The notes under the pieces are model-generated. The model was given only the letters and a program-made list of their open reading frames with translations, ran no database searches and had not been told where the DNA came from. This document shows positions 12,420 to 20,519 of a DNA stretch of 40,165 bases, piece after piece; position 1 is the stretch's first letter; each line of letters starts with the position of its first letter. The stretch covers positions 1-40,165 of IMG/VR virus record IMGVR_UViG_3300021964_000172; one strand, 5' to 3'. Both the position numbers and the translations under genes were made by a program. The DNA is from a virus.

Positions 12420-12632
12420 ATGAAGAAAAAAGAATTTGACAAATTAACCGAACTATGGAGTTATACTGACATTGTATCTTTCATTATGGAAGATAGCAAG
12501 TGGTGTCATATGATTATGCAATTTATTGATGAAGCATGGTTTAACGACAATGAAATTGAATTGGGCGAACTAAATGCCTTTGGAAAAGGTAAAGGCTACC
12601 CTGAACAAACTCAACTTAATTTGGAGGAATAA
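12420..12632 (+). CDS. Small acidic protein, 70 aa
   Basis: I start it at 12420 (MKKKEFDKLTELWSYTDIVS) because GAGGTAATGAAA then has the same spacing as GAGGTAATAAA before the 10715 and 16755 genes; an in-frame ATG at 12414 is the alternative. The protein is acidic and tryptophan-rich in its first half (WSYTDIVSFIMEDSKWCHM). It ends two bases before the next ATG, and that gene's ribosome site lies inside its end. Unknown function. Confidence 0.6.
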   Translation: MKKKEFDKLTELWSYTDIVSFIMEDSKWCHMIMQFIDEAWFNDNEIELGELNAFGKGKGYPEQTQLNLEE

Positions 12633-12634
12633 AT

Positions 12635-13939
12635 ATGGAATCTATTATTGCTAAGAGAGAACTCGGTAATGGCCGATGGGACAAAGCATTGAAGCGTAAT
12701 ATGGTTGCTCTTTCTGTTGCAGATAATTATAATGATGCTAAAGAAGAATGGATTGCTACTGGTGAAGTTTGGTGGGCAGGAAATGAAGAAATTCCTGATT
12801 GGGTTTCTGATTCGCAAATGGGACAAGGTAAGTGTCTTTGCGGCCATATCGTTGTTTATCACTTTCAAATTGTGAACACCGAAAATGGTGTTGTTGAATG
12901 CGTTGGTAGCGACCATATCAATACCTATCTTATTATGCGAGCAATTGCAGAAGATGAAGGGATTTCAATTGATGCTATTACTGATGAGAAGATTCAAGAA
13001 TGGATTGATGTGCGAACTAAATCAATGAAAGCAGAAGCATGGTGGAAAGCCAACGGTGCTGGATTTGAAATGATGTTTGATTCTGTCAAGGAACTAGATT
13101 TGTTTGTAAATGTTCGTGAAGGCAATAAGACCTTCTATGATTCTGAAACTCAATGGTATGAAACTGAAAAGTTTATTCGTAAGAGAGCAGAAGGCCAATT
13201 TGGTAGTCCTGAATATAAGATGGCTTCTATTGTTTGGCGGTGGAATCACCCCGATAACCCAAAGGCACAAATCAATACTACTGGCTATCCTAACGATAAT
13301 CTAATGAAAGATTTGTCATTGTTGTATGTCACTCAAACTCAGTATTTATCTAACTTTAATCAGGCTAAAATTCGTAGAAAAGAAAGAATTGCTGAATTGG
13401 CTGAACAAAAGCGATTGCGTCTAGAACGCTTAGAACAAGAGCGTATTCAGCGTCAAGAACAAGAAGCCGAGCGTTTGCGTATTTACAATCTTCCCGAAAA
13501 TGTTGAAAAGCGTCGTCTTCAAGCAATTGAACAAGAACGCATCCGAGCCGAACATCAAGAACGATTGCGTATTGAACGCATTGAGCGTGAAAAGCGGGAA
13601 CAAGCACGAAGGATTCAAGAACAAATGCAACAAGAGGAAACACTTGCCTCAAACAATGCTGAGTTTGAAAATATGTGTGGCTACTATGGTATTCCTGTCT
13701 TTGATGAAACAATGGCTGGTAATGATTGGGAGAGAGAATTTCTCTCCAGTATTAAAAAACAATTGCTTGCTGGTAAAACCATGTCTGATAGACAACTCAA
13801 CACACTAAGGAGACTCCTTGTTCAAGATAAGGCAACCGAAAAGCAGATTAACTATCTGCGTAGTCTCGGTTTTACGGGGGAAACCTCAACCCTCACTAAA
13901 ATGCAAGCAAGTAAATTAATTGAGGAATATATTCAATAG
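12635..13939 (+). CDS. Zinc-binding coiled-coil protein with C-terminal phage domain, 434 aa
   Basis: The N-terminal half contains a likely zinc site (GKCLCGHIVVYHF, then VECVGSDHIN near residue 90). Residues 250-340 are a long Arg/Glu/Gln coiled coil. The last 35 residues, KATEKQINYLRSLGFTG then LTKMQASKLIEEY, match a short module often seen at the ends of phage recombination or DNA-binding proteins. Codon use in the coil is repetitive. A DNA-associated structural role is likely. It is co-transcribed with the helicase. Confidence 0.65.
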   Translation: MESIIAKRELGNGRWDKALKRNMVALSVADNYNDAKEEWIATGEVWWAGNEEIPDWVSDSQMGQGKCLCGHIVVYHFQIVNTENGVVECVGSDHINTYLIMRAIAEDEGISIDAITDEKIQEWIDVRTKSMKAEAWWKANGAGFEMMFDSVKELDLFVNVREGNKTFYDSETQWYETEKFIRKRAEGQFGSPEYKMASIVWRWNHPDNPKAQINTTGYPNDNLMKDLSLLYVTQTQYLSNFNQAKIRRKERIAELAEQKRLRLERLEQERIQRQEQEAERLRIYNLPENVEKRRLQAIEQERIRAEHQERLRIERIEREKREQARRIQEQMQQEETLASNNAEFENMCGYYGIPVFDETMAGNDWEREFLSSIKKQLLAGKTMSDRQLNTLRRLLVQDKATEKQINYLRSLGFTGETSTLTKMQASKLIEEYIQ

Positions 13940-13972
13940 GTGGAGGTTCGCAGTCTATCTCGTTGTCCACCT
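13938..13972 (+). terminator. Hairpin after the coiled-coil gene
   Basis: AGGTGGA (13938-13944) pairs with TCCACCT (13966-13972) with a 21-base loop, starting at the stop codon. The 170 bases that follow contain no gene, only a second small stem (CAACC/GGTTG, about 14126-14140) in front of the next start. Confidence 0.4.
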
Positions 13973-14146
13973 TTGAAACCGCAGGTTTAAAAGTAAAAAT
14001 CATCTTCTGGGTTCGGCCTCATATTTGATGGTTTTCCTGCACCTTCTCACGGGGTTTTTCCAGTAAAAACGGCATTTCTTTACCTCATGGAATAGTAGAT
14101 TTGTTCTCTATGAGCCGTTTTCCCCAACCTTTAGGGGTTGCTAATA

Positions 14147-14329
14147 ATGAAATTAATGAAAGATATAATTCCTGCCCATTCACAGCGTTTTTACAAAAAA
14201 GAGTTTTTGTTGCGAAGTTCTTGGGCAGAAAAGAATAGAAAAAGAATATTTAAAGAACTAAGGAGTTTAGGAATGCCTCCGTATCAAGCATTCCAAATAT
14301 CAATAAAAAGGATGTATGAAAATGAATGA
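14147..14329 (+). CDS. Small basic protein, 60 aa
   Basis: The start at 14147 (MKLMKDIIPAHSQRFYKKEF) follows the second stem of the leader. The protein is strongly basic (RSSWAEKNRKRIFKELRSLG), which suggests nucleic-acid binding. No domain is recognised. Its last codons overlap the next gene by eight bases. Confidence 0.55.
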   Translation: MKLMKDIIPAHSQRFYKKEFLLRSSWAEKNRKRIFKELRSLGMPPYQAFQISIKRMYENE

Positions 14330-14489
14330 AGAAATTAAGAAAAAAATGTGGGAATTGCTTGAGTATGCGACTTCTACTTTGAAGCACTATGATAAAGGAG
14401 ATGAACATTGGAAAGTTACGCTTTCTTTGGCTCGCCATGAAGCGATAGAATTGCTAAAATTGACTGAATCTTTGAATGAGGAGGAATAA
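14322..14489 (+). CDS. Small helical protein, 55 aa
   Basis: I read this short gene by hand: MNEEIKKKMWELLEYATSTL, then KHYDKGDEHWKVTLSLARHE and AIELLKLTESLNEEE. It is two amphipathic helices around a turn. It overlaps the preceding gene by ATGAATGA and its end forms the GAGGAGGAA ribosome site of the next. No family is recognised. Confidence 0.6.
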   Translation: MNEEIKKKMWELLEYATSTLKHYDKGDEHWKVTLSLARHEAIELLKLTESLNEEE

Positions 14490-14491
14490 TT

Positions 14492-14725
14492 ATGGAAGAT
14501 AACTTTATTACTATTGAATGGGGAAATACTATTCATAACGACAACACTATCCACAAGCGAACTATTTATCAGTTTGATACTATTAATGGTTTGCGAACTG
14601 CTTGGGAAAACCGAAATCGTTTGTCTGGTTGTGAATATGAAGCAAACACTAGAGAATTGACTATTACTGCCCGTGAATGGGTAAATGTTGATGAATACTT
14701 TGTTATGATGGAGGAAGAAGAATGA
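14492..14725 (+). CDS. Small acidic protein, 77 aa
   Basis: The protein begins MEDNFITIEWGNTIHNDNTI and looks mostly beta (repeated T/I/W strands), with one cysteine. It ends in MMEEEE because the last codons double as the next gene's Shine-Dalgarno (GGAGGAAGAAGAATG). Function is unknown. Confidence 0.65.
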   Translation: MEDNFITIEWGNTIHNDNTIHKRTIYQFDTINGLRTAWENRNRLSGCEYEANTRELTITAREWVNVDEYFVMMEEEE

Positions 14726-14841
14726 GAAAGGTTTTTTGCTCTAATTGTTCGGTTCCTATTGGTAAATCACCACATAATTTTAACACCAAAGTCATATTTT
14801 GTTGGAGTTGCTCAGATTTGAAGGAGAATGGAATTATATGA
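14722..14841 (+). CDS. Mini zinc-ribbon protein, 39 aa
   Basis: Read by hand: MRKVFCSNCSVPIGKSPHNF, then NTKVIFCWSCSDLKENGII. Two CxxC knuckles about 20 residues apart form a classical zinc ribbon. The gene overlaps its neighbours on both sides by ATGA. Such free-standing ribbons can act as transcription or assembly cofactors. The target is unknown. Confidence 0.65.
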   Translation: MRKVFCSNCSVPIGKSPHNFNTKVIFCWSCSDLKENGII

Positions 14842-15497
14842 ATATCTTTGCACTATCACGAAACCCTGTTGAAGCGGCTCAACAAATGATTGATAAACAC
14901 ATTATCAAAATGCCGACTGAAACCTGTCAAATGTTGCATACTAACATTCTTTATATGCAATATGTCAAAGAACACGGTGAAGAACCTCAATTGAAAGACC
15001 TTAAGGCTTTTCACCTCGCCACCGAGTCCAATTTAATGAAGCCAGCCATGCTAAACCACCCCTCAACCATTTGGGCGAGGCAAACTTATGCTAATTGGAA
15101 TTGGCTTTATGAGCATGGCTTGGCTCTTTGCGACGAATACACTTATCGTTATGAGAAAAAACATGGAACTCTTCAAAGAATCCTTGATTGTATTCCTTAC
15201 TTTGATGTGGTGTTTGAACACCCCTTTCAAAAGAAGAGACTACAACCCGTAACAATTGCTATGGACGACCAGTATCGGATTCGTAATCCAATGGAAATTT
15301 CTAACTGGAATTTTGTAATTAAATCTTATCGCCACTATTATCTTGAGGGCAAGTGGCGTATTGCTGAATGGCGTAAAAATCGCCGTCCTAATTGGTTTCC
15401 TGCAAACCATTACGCAAAGAAATATAATGTAGGTGTTCGTGCCTACAATGCCCGCAAACCACGATACCCTCAAAAACTAATGGAGGAAGAAGAATGA
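14838..15497 (+). CDS. Conserved phage protein family, 219 aa
   Basis: The start at 14838 (MNIFALSRNPVEAAQQMIDK) overlaps the zinc gene's stop. The opening MNIF.L..NP..AAQ...DKH..KM..ET.QML, the later NHPSTIWARQTYANWNWLYE and EYTYRYEKKHG, and the end WRKNRRPNWF follow a pattern I recall from widespread uncharacterised phage proteins, which are sometimes annotated as pyrimidine-dimer glycosylase-like. I cannot confirm that activity. The conserved His, Asp and Trp residues suggest an enzyme or DNA-binding protein. Confidence 0.7.
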   Translation: MNIFALSRNPVEAAQQMIDKHIIKMPTETCQMLHTNILYMQYVKEHGEEPQLKDLKAFHLATESNLMKPAMLNHPSTIWARQTYANWNWLYEHGLALCDEYTYRYEKKHGTLQRILDCIPYFDVVFEHPFQKKRLQPVTIAMDDQYRIRNPMEISNWNFVIKSYRHYYLEGKWRIAEWRKNRRPNWFPANHYAKKYNVGVRAYNARKPRYPQKLMEEEE

Positions 15498-15769
15498 GTG
15501 AAAATATTAACTGGAAAGAATGCGCCCAAGACTATTACAACAAAAACGGAAATGACCTTACTTGGGCTTTTGAGGTTGTTGATTCCTATATTCCCATCTA
15601 TTATAATGATATTGCACAAGAAGCGATGCGCCTTAATTTGTATGGTGAAGAAATTGAAGAAACAATGTCTGGTTGGCCGATTTATAAAGTGCTTCAGATG
15701 TTGATTTTTAATGAATATTATGGCCTTTTCATTGAAGAATATACTGAACTTTTGGAGGAAGAAGAATGA
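15494..15769 (+). CDS. Acidic protein, 91 aa
   Basis: The protein starts MSENINWKECAQDYYNKNGN and is rich in Tyr, Trp and acidic residues, with a probable helical bundle. It overlaps the previous gene by ATGA, and its LLEEEE end encodes the GGAGGAAGAAGA ribosome site of the next. No family is recognised. Confidence 0.65.
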   Translation: MSENINWKECAQDYYNKNGNDLTWAFEVVDSYIPIYYNDIAQEAMRLNLYGEEIEETMSGWPIYKVLQMLIFNEYYGLFIEEYTELLEEEE

Positions 15770-15882
15770 AAATTAGAACACCACGACGATGTATTGCTTG
15801 TAATGTAGTAGTGAATAGAAAATACCCCTACTGCTTTACTTGTTTAAATGAATTAGAAGATAAAAAAGGAGATGAATTGTAA
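15766..15882 (+). CDS. Mini zinc-ribbon protein, 38 aa
   Basis: Read by hand: MKIRTPRRCIACNVVVNRKY, then PYCFTCLNELEDKKGDEL. The two CxxC knuckles are 16 residues apart, with a basic N-terminus. The gene overlaps its neighbours by ATGA at the start and TAATG at the end. Confidence 0.65.
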   Translation: MKIRTPRRCIACNVVVNRKYPYCFTCLNELEDKKGDEL

Positions 15883-16133
15883 TGTATAGTGAAGTAGAAA
15901 ACAAAGTTATTCAATCCCTACAAAAAGAGTTTGGGATGATTTATGAAGAAAACGAAGAACATATTGTTATGGAAAAGGTAAGGATTGCCCGCCACTTTTA
16001 TGAAAAGGCAACCGATGATTTCCGAGTGAATCAATCTGCTCAAAACTATAATAATCTAATTATTGCTATGGTTTCTTTACAATACTGGAATCAGAAGAAA
16101 GTTCGTCTGTTCTCAATTAGGGAGGACTTTTGA
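15882..16133 (+). CDS. Small helical protein, 83 aa
   Basis: The protein begins MYSEVENKVIQSLQKEFGMI. It is helical with an aromatic C-terminal half (YNNLIIAMVSLQYWNQKKVR). The start overlaps the preceding stop as TAATG. The opening MYSE is shared with the 16755 gene but the rest is not. Unknown function. Confidence 0.6.
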   Translation: MYSEVENKVIQSLQKEFGMIYEENEEHIVMEKVRIARHFYEKATDDFRVNQSAQNYNNLIIAMVSLQYWNQKKVRLFSIREDF

Positions 16134-16244
16134 ATGTGTGGTGCGATTTCTACCCCATGTGAAACTGAAAACTGTGAGCGATTTACTAAAGAAATTTATT
16201 GCTCTAACTGTAAGGCAAACATGGCTCATTTAACAGGTGTTTAA
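16134..16244 (+). CDS. Mini cysteine-rich protein, 36 aa
   Basis: Read by hand: MCGAISTPCETENCERFTKE, then IYCSNCKANMAHLTGV. Five cysteines including a CxxC suggest a zinc ribbon. The gene follows the previous stop directly, and GGAGG lies ten bases upstream. Confidence 0.55.
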   Translation: MCGAISTPCETENCERFTKEIYCSNCKANMAHLTGV

Positions 16245-16245
16245 G

Positions 16246-16548
16246 ATGGAATGTAAAAAATGTCAAGGAACAGGATGGTATAAAGTTCCAAATGTCCGTC
16301 TTGAAATTATGGAGAATGTTGAGTGTCTAGATTGTTTAGCACATGAAAACTACAAAGACCATTTGAAAGGCGAATTATCCCGTCTCTTAATCAACACAAG
16401 CCAACAAAAACTTGCACAAATTGTAGCACAGTTAATTGTTAATTCAGTTGATAGGAATGAGAACGACGACATTCAACGGATTGAGGGCATCATCCATACT
16501 AAAGACACAATGAACGCTCTCACGCTTGCAGAAGCGTATTCACAATAA
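16246..16548 (+). CDS. DnaJ-type zinc-finger protein, 100 aa
   Basis: The start at 16246 gives MECKKCQGTGWYKVPNVRLE. CKKCQGTGW is the CxxCxGxG repeat of DnaJ-like zinc fingers, and CLDC at about residue 30 supplies the second half. A helical tail follows (LAQIVAQLIVNSV). A small chaperone cofactor or an RNA-binding role are both possible. It ends 15 bases before tRNA-Arg. Confidence 0.65.
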   Translation: MECKKCQGTGWYKVPNVRLEIMENVECLDCLAHENYKDHLKGELSRLLINTSQQKLAQIVAQLIVNSVDRNENDDIQRIEGIIHTKDTMNALTLAEAYSQ

Positions 16549-16563
16549 GGAAATGGCTCACAT

Positions 16564-16639
16564 GGGCGTATGGTGTAATGGGATAGCATTTTGGCCTTCT
16601 AAGCCGAAGATTCGGGTTCAAATCCTGATACGCCCGCCA
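16564..16639 (+). tRNA. tRNA-Arg (UCU), CCA encoded
   Basis: The acceptor GGGCGTA pairs with TACGCCC, followed by discriminator G and an encoded CCA (16637-16639). The D stem is GTGT/GCAT, the anticodon arm TTGGC-CTTCTAA-GCCGA with anticodon TCT, and the T arm TCGGG-TTCAAAT-CCTGA. It reads AGA, a codon this AT-rich virus uses often. Confidence 0.95.
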
Positions 16640-16687
16640 TTTCCTGTTGTTAAACCAACTTTTAGACAGGCCCGCCGCAGTTTTGAG

Positions 16688-16701
16688 TTTTTTATATACT
16701 C
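16688..16701 (+). promoter_or_regulatory. TATA promoter TTTTTTATATACTC
   Basis: The box lies about 55-65 bases before the gene at 16755 and resembles the TTTATATAC core of the two strong promoters at 9439 and 17911. An imperfect inverted pair GACAGGCC...GGCCTGAC type arms (16671-16715) flanks it. Confidence 0.5.
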
Positions 16702-16754
16702 TCGGCTGTCAGGCCTTTCAACCAAATCAAATTAAAAATAAAGAGGTAATAAAA

Positions 16755-17129
16755 ATGTATAGTGAACAAGAAACGATGCAAACCGTGATTCTTAATATCC
16801 TTTTGAATCATGAAAGAGTTACAAATGAAGACTGTAAAAATGCTTTGACTCATGCAAATCTTATTAAGCCAACAACCAATGCTATGAATAATACTATTCG
16901 TGCATTGTTAATTTCTTTGAATAGATTTTTCAAGGAACATGATATTTTGTTGTATCGTGGTTTTTTAGATGTAAAAGATAATGTTAAGTATTACAAAGCA
17001 ACAGAAGAAGCAGTTGAGTTTTGTAGCAAGCATCTATTACAAGAAATGTATGATGAAGATGGACAATTAATTGGGTATTTCTTTCAACACCCAATTGCAC
17101 TTAAAAAAGAGAGGATGGAATTAATATGA
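16755..17129 (+). CDS. Protein of 124 aa, possibly winged-helix
   Basis: The protein starts MYSEQETMQTVILNILLNHE behind AAGAGGTAATAAAA. The arrangement of an N-terminal helix, then VTNEDCKNALTHANLIKPTT, then a helix, then YRGFLDVKDNVKYYKATEEA looks like a winged helix-turn-helix, so a transcription regulator is possible. It has its own TATA promoter after tRNA-Arg and overlaps the next gene by ATGA. Confidence 0.6.
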   Translation: MYSEQETMQTVILNILLNHERVTNEDCKNALTHANLIKPTTNAMNNTIRALLISLNRFFKEHDILLYRGFLDVKDNVKYYKATEEAVEFCSKHLLQEMYDEDGQLIGYFFQHPIALKKERMELI

Positions 17130-17374
17130 ACGAAATAAAACCAAAAGTAGAATTTAGAATAATTGATGCAGAAGATATGCCGCCTATTGTCATATCACAG
17201 AATGAAAATGATGAACCGAAGGTAGTGATTAATACTTATCACCGACTTTGGTTAAGTCTTAACCGACGATTAATTGCAGGTATTGTTGATGCTTTGCCTG
17301 AAAAGTTTGATATGATTTTAACTGCATATCTTGAGCAACAACGAGCATATGAAAAAATGGATAGGGAGGAATAA
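17126..17374 (+). CDS. Protein of 82 aa, unknown
   Basis: The gene begins MNEIKPKVEFRIIDAEDMPP and has a beta-rich first half followed by two helices (HRLWLSLNRRLIAGIVDAL). It overlaps the preceding stop and ends two bases before the next gene, with AGGGAGGAATAAAT as the shared ribosome site. No family is recognised. Confidence 0.65.
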   Translation: MNEIKPKVEFRIIDAEDMPPIVISQNENDEPKVVINTYHRLWLSLNRRLIAGIVDALPEKFDMILTAYLEQQRAYEKMDREE

Positions 17375-17376
17375 AT

Positions 17377-17802
17377 ATGGGAATACAAAAAGAATGCAGT
17401 ATATGTAAAAATACTTTCGTGAGCAGGACGATTAAATCAGCACGATGGGAAAGGAAATGTCCAGAATGTTATGGAAAATCAAAACAAACAACTGCTGCTG
17501 AAAAGGTTCAAAAACAACACCTTTATAATGATGCTTCAATGCGTAAAGACATTGAAAAGTTGTATGCAAAAGTTTCTGATATTGATGTTCTGATAAGTGC
17601 AGAAATTAGTAATACTCTTGCCTCATTATCAGACAATCAATTGTTTGACAAAATCCATCAACAGATGGAACAAACTCTTAATGAGAAACTTAAAGAAATC
17701 AACGAAGAGAACGATAAGTTCAAAACTAAGATTCAGAGTCAATTGATTTCTTTGAATAATAAAATTGTAAAAATTATGCAGGAGATGAAAGAAAATGATT
17801 AA
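17377..17802 (+). CDS. Zinc-ribbon coiled-coil protein, 141 aa
   Basis: Residues 7-33 form a zinc ribbon (CSICKNTF then RKCPECYG). The rest, from about residue 45, is a long charged coiled coil (LNEKLKEINEENDKFKTKI). The layout of zinc knuckle plus coil suggests a dimeric adaptor. It overlaps the following membrane peptide by eight bases. Confidence 0.65.
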   Translation: MGIQKECSICKNTFVSRTIKSARWERKCPECYGKSKQTTAAEKVQKQHLYNDASMRKDIEKLYAKVSDIDVLISAEISNTLASLSDNQLFDKIHQQMEQTLNEKLKEINEENDKFKTKIQSQLISLNNKIVKIMQEMKEND

Positions 17803-17908
17803 AACATTGGTAAAGATAGCATTTTGGGGAACTGTCGGCGTAGCAACAGGTGTTGTGGGTATTGGCTTACTTGCCGCCCTTGACGACGCAGATTACCCTT
17901 TGGAGTAA
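17795..17908 (+). CDS. Small single-pass membrane protein, 37 aa
   Basis: Read by hand: MIKTLVKIAFWGTVGVATGV, then VGIGLLAALDDADYPLE. A glycine-rich hydrophobic helix spans residues 5-28 with a basic N-terminus and acidic C-terminus, so the N-terminus probably faces the cytoplasm. It has the size of a holin or small virulence-type membrane peptide, but function is unknown. Confidence 0.6.
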   Translation: MIKTLVKIAFWGTVGVATGVVGIGLLAALDDADYPLE

Positions 17909-17910
17909 GT

Positions 17911-17926
17911 GGACTCCTTTATATAC
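17911..17926 (+). promoter_or_regulatory. Strong TATA promoter GGACTCCTTTATATAC (copy 2)
   Basis: Identical over all 16 bases to the promoter at 9439-9454. It lies about 41 bases before the start of the ubiquitin-like gene, so it should drive that gene with a leader of about 20 bases. Confidence 0.7.
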
Positions 17927-17966
17927 TTTGGAAGAGTAGAGAAAACACACATCAGGAGATGATATT

Positions 17967-18173
17967 ATGATTAAGTTAAGAATTATGAATGAAACTGGAC
18001 ATACAGAAGTTGTCCTCGCACAAAGCGAGGTTATTGACGAAATTGACCGACACCCTACCCATTGGGTCTTTATTGACGGAGAAATGGTTAGCCGAGAATC
18101 TATCGGTGAAATTAACTGGGAAACGGTTCAATCTGTTGATTTGACTCCCGCAATCGTTGGAGGGTGCTATTGA
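17967..18173 (+). CDS. Ubiquitin-like/MoaD-like beta-grasp protein ending GG-CY
   Basis: The 68-residue protein starts MIKLRIMNETGHTEVVLAQS, a beta-hairpin, then a helix (EVIDEIDRH), then WVFIDGEMVSRE, and ends VDLTPAIVGGCY. The final VxLxPAIxGG matches the C-terminal tail of MoaD/SAMP-type ubiquitin-like proteins. Two residues (Cys-Tyr) follow the Gly-Gly, so it would be a precursor needing cleavage, as known for the GGCF tail of QbsE cut by the JAMM enzyme QbsD. The virus also encodes a JAMM and an E1-like enzyme. The gene is alone between a strong promoter and a hairpin terminator, suggesting high expression. The fold is inferred from sequence pattern. Confidence 0.6.
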   Translation: MIKLRIMNETGHTEVVLAQSEVIDEIDRHPTHWVFIDGEMVSRESIGEINWETVQSVDLTPAIVGGCY

Positions 18174-18212
18174 AATTAGTGTAATTTCTTTACTCTTCCA
18201 AAACCGCATATT

Positions 18213-18255
18213 GGGGGTAGCGTGGGGTTAATCCTCCCTGCGCTATCCCCTTTTT
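18213..18255 (+). terminator. Hairpin plus T-tract after the ubiquitin-like gene
   Basis: TGGGGGTAGCGTGGGG pairs with CTCCCTGCGCTATCCCC around TTAATC, with one or two wobble pairs, and TTTTT follows at 18251-18255. It ends the single-gene unit from the 17911 promoter. Confidence 0.7.
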
Positions 18256-18261
18256 CGGGTG

Positions 18262-18642
18262 ATGCAACCCGATTTGATTAATTTTATCAACCAAAATGGA
18301 TTAAAAATAATGCTAGACCTGAAAGGATGGAAATTAACATCCTGTATTCAGATAAATGGTTTAGCAGTAGTAAAACCTGACTTCTATCCCGCCCGTCATG
18401 TCCTCGCTATGGGGACGAGGGGCTACATTTATGCCGAAGGGCAGACTCGGATTGAATACGCAGGGCAGACATTTTCATCAACAGAAGAATTGCTTCTTTC
18501 TTGTGGAAAAAATGCTATTCTGAATTTTAAGGACTGGGTATTCCTTGAAGAAATGGAGTGGGTAATAACCGATGGAACTAATTGGTTATCTTCTTTCTCT
18601 AATCTTTCTGAATTACCTAAACGAAGTAAATATAGGTGTTAA
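18262..18642 (+). CDS. Protein of 126 aa, unknown
   Basis: I start it at 18262 (MQPDLINFINQNGLKIMLDL); a GTG three bases earlier is the alternative and the ribosome site is weak. The sequence is mixed alpha/beta with several aromatic clusters and three cysteines that do not form a clear zinc motif. It ends two bases before the RNR gene, so it may be a partner of RNR, but this is only from position. Confidence 0.55.
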   Translation: MQPDLINFINQNGLKIMLDLKGWKLTSCIQINGLAVVKPDFYPARHVLAMGTRGYIYAEGQTRIEYAGQTFSSTEELLLSCGKNAILNFKDWVFLEEMEWVITDGTNWLSSFSNLSELPKRSKYRC

Positions 18643-18644
18643 AC

Positions 18645-20510
18645 ATGACTCAAGCCCCAAATAAGAAAATTTTATCTGACATTACTGTGCATATGAAATA
18701 CGCAAAATACAACCCCGAACTTCTCCGCCGAGAAACTTGGGATGAAATTGTTGAGCGAAACATGGAAATGCACATAAAAACCTATCCTCAATTAGAAGAG
18801 GATATTCGTGATGTTTATACTCATTTTGTCAAAACTAAGAAAGTTTTGCCTTCTATGCGCTCAATGCAATTTGGCGGTAAGCCAATTGAAATTAGCCCTA
18901 ATCGGGTCTATAATTGTGCTTATATGCCTATTGATACTCATATCGCTTTTAGTGAAGCCATGTTCCTATTGTTAGGTGGAACAGGTGTAGGATATTCGGT
19001 TCAACGACACCATGTTGAATTAATGGCTCCTATTCAGCATCCTAACTCAAACCGCCAACGACGATATTTAGTCAATGATTCAATAGAAGGTTGGGCTGAT
19101 GCAGTTAAAATTCTAATGGAGTGTTATACTGGTGTTAGAACATCTACACCTACATTTGATTATTCTGATATTAGACCAAAAGGCTCTCTTTTGAAAACTT
19201 CTGGTGGAAAAGCGCCAGGCCCACAACCATTAAGAGAATGTCTCGTTAAAATTGAAGGTATGCTTCAAAACATTCCTAATGGTTCTATGTTGAAACCAAT
19301 TCAAGCACACGATATTATGTGTCATATTGCTGATGCAGTTCTAAGTGGAGGTATTCGTCGTGCGGCTATGATTAGTTTATTCTCCGCAGACGACCATGAA
19401 ATGATTGCTTGTAAATCTGGTAATTGGTGGGAAAACAATCCCCAAAGAGGCAGGGCAAACAATTCAGCAGTTCTTTTGCGACACCGAGTTACAAAAGAAT
19501 TTTTTATGGATTTGTGGAATAGAATTAAAGCATCTGGTTCAGGAGAGCCGGGAATTTATTTCAATAATGATAAAGATTGGGGGACTAATCCCTGTTGTGA
19601 AATTGCACTCCGACCATATCAGTTCTGCAATTTAACTGAAGTTAATGCTTCAGATATTACAGACCAAGCGGATTTAGAATCAAGAGTTTCTGCCGCCGCA
19701 TTCCTCGGAACGCTTCAAGCAGGATATACTGATTTTCACTATCTTCGTGAAGTATGGCGTAAAGCAACAGAAAAGGATGCTTTGCTCGGTGTTTCTATGA
19801 CAGGTATTGCTTCAAATGTTGTTGAACATTTAGATTTAGAAATGGCCGCTTATGAAGTCAAGAAAGAGAATGAGCGTGTCGCTAAAGAAATAGGTATTAA
19901 TCCAGCATCAAGAACAACCTGTGTTAAACCTGCTGGAACGACTTCTCTTGTTCTTGGAACAAGTAGTGGGATTCATGCTTATCACGATGAGTATTATATT
20001 CGTCGCCTTCGTGTCGGTAAGAATGAAGCAATCTATGGTTATCTCGCAAACAATCATCCAGAATTGGTTGAGGATGAGTTTTTCAATCCGCACGAACAAG
20101 CGGTTATTTCAGTCCCACAAAAAGCACCAGAATCAGCGATTATTCGCCATGAATCAGTATTTAATTTACTAGAAAGAGTAAAAAACTTTAGCATTCGTTG
20201 GGTTCGTGCAGGACATAATGATGGATTGAATACCCACAATGTTTCTGCTACTATTTCTATTAAAGATGATGAATGGGAAACGGTTGCAGATTGGATGTGG
20301 CTTAACCGACATTATTATAATGGACTGTCTGTTCTCCCATATGACGGAGGCACATATACTCAAGCACCTTTTGAAACCTGCGATAAAGAAACATATGATA
20401 AATTGACTGAAGCACTACAAGATGTTGATTTGACTATGATTCAAGAATTACAGGACGATACTGACCTTTCAGGTGAAATTGCCTGTGCTGGCGGTGCTTG
20501 CGAAATCTAA
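18645..20510 (+). CDS. nrdJ: Class II (adenosylcobalamin) ribonucleotide reductase
   Basis: The 621-residue enzyme reduces ribonucleotides to deoxyribonucleotides for viral DNA synthesis. Key residues match the monomeric B12-dependent type: C91 in RVYNCAYMP, the active site NPCCEI with C317 and E319, C328 in FCNLTEVN exactly eleven residues after C317, and a C-terminal CAGGACEI pair (C-x4-C) for re-reduction. The GGTGVGYSVQ and KPAGTTSLVLGTSSG motifs are intact. It is shorter than the 739-residue Lactobacillus enzyme. It needs cobalamin, which must come from the host or sea water. There is no class I small subunit nearby. Confidence 0.92.
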   Translation: MTQAPNKKILSDITVHMKYAKYNPELLRRETWDEIVERNMEMHIKTYPQLEEDIRDVYTHFVKTKKVLPSMRSMQFGGKPIEISPNRVYNCAYMPIDTHIAFSEAMFLLLGGTGVGYSVQRHHVELMAPIQHPNSNRQRRYLVNDSIEGWADAVKILMECYTGVRTSTPTFDYSDIRPKGSLLKTSGGKAPGPQPLRECLVKIEGMLQNIPNGSMLKPIQAHDIMCHIADAVLSGGIRRAAMISLFSADDHEMIACKSGNWWENNPQRGRANNSAVLLRHRVTKEFFMDLWNRIKASGSGEPGIYFNNDKDWGTNPCCEIALRPYQFCNLTEVNASDITDQADLESRVSAAAFLGTLQAGYTDFHYLREVWRKATEKDALLGVSMTGIASNVVEHLDLEMAAYEVKKENERVAKEIGINPASRTTCVKPAGTTSLVLGTSSGIHAYHDEYYIRRLRVGKNEAIYGYLANNHPELVEDEFFNPHEQAVISVPQKAPESAIIRHESVFNLLERVKNFSIRWVRAGHNDGLNTHNVSATISIKDDEWETVADWMWLNRHYYNGLSVLPYDGGTYTQAPFETCDKETYDKLTEALQDVDLTMIQELQDDTDLSGEIACAGGACEI

Positions 20511-20519
20511 GGTGATTAA

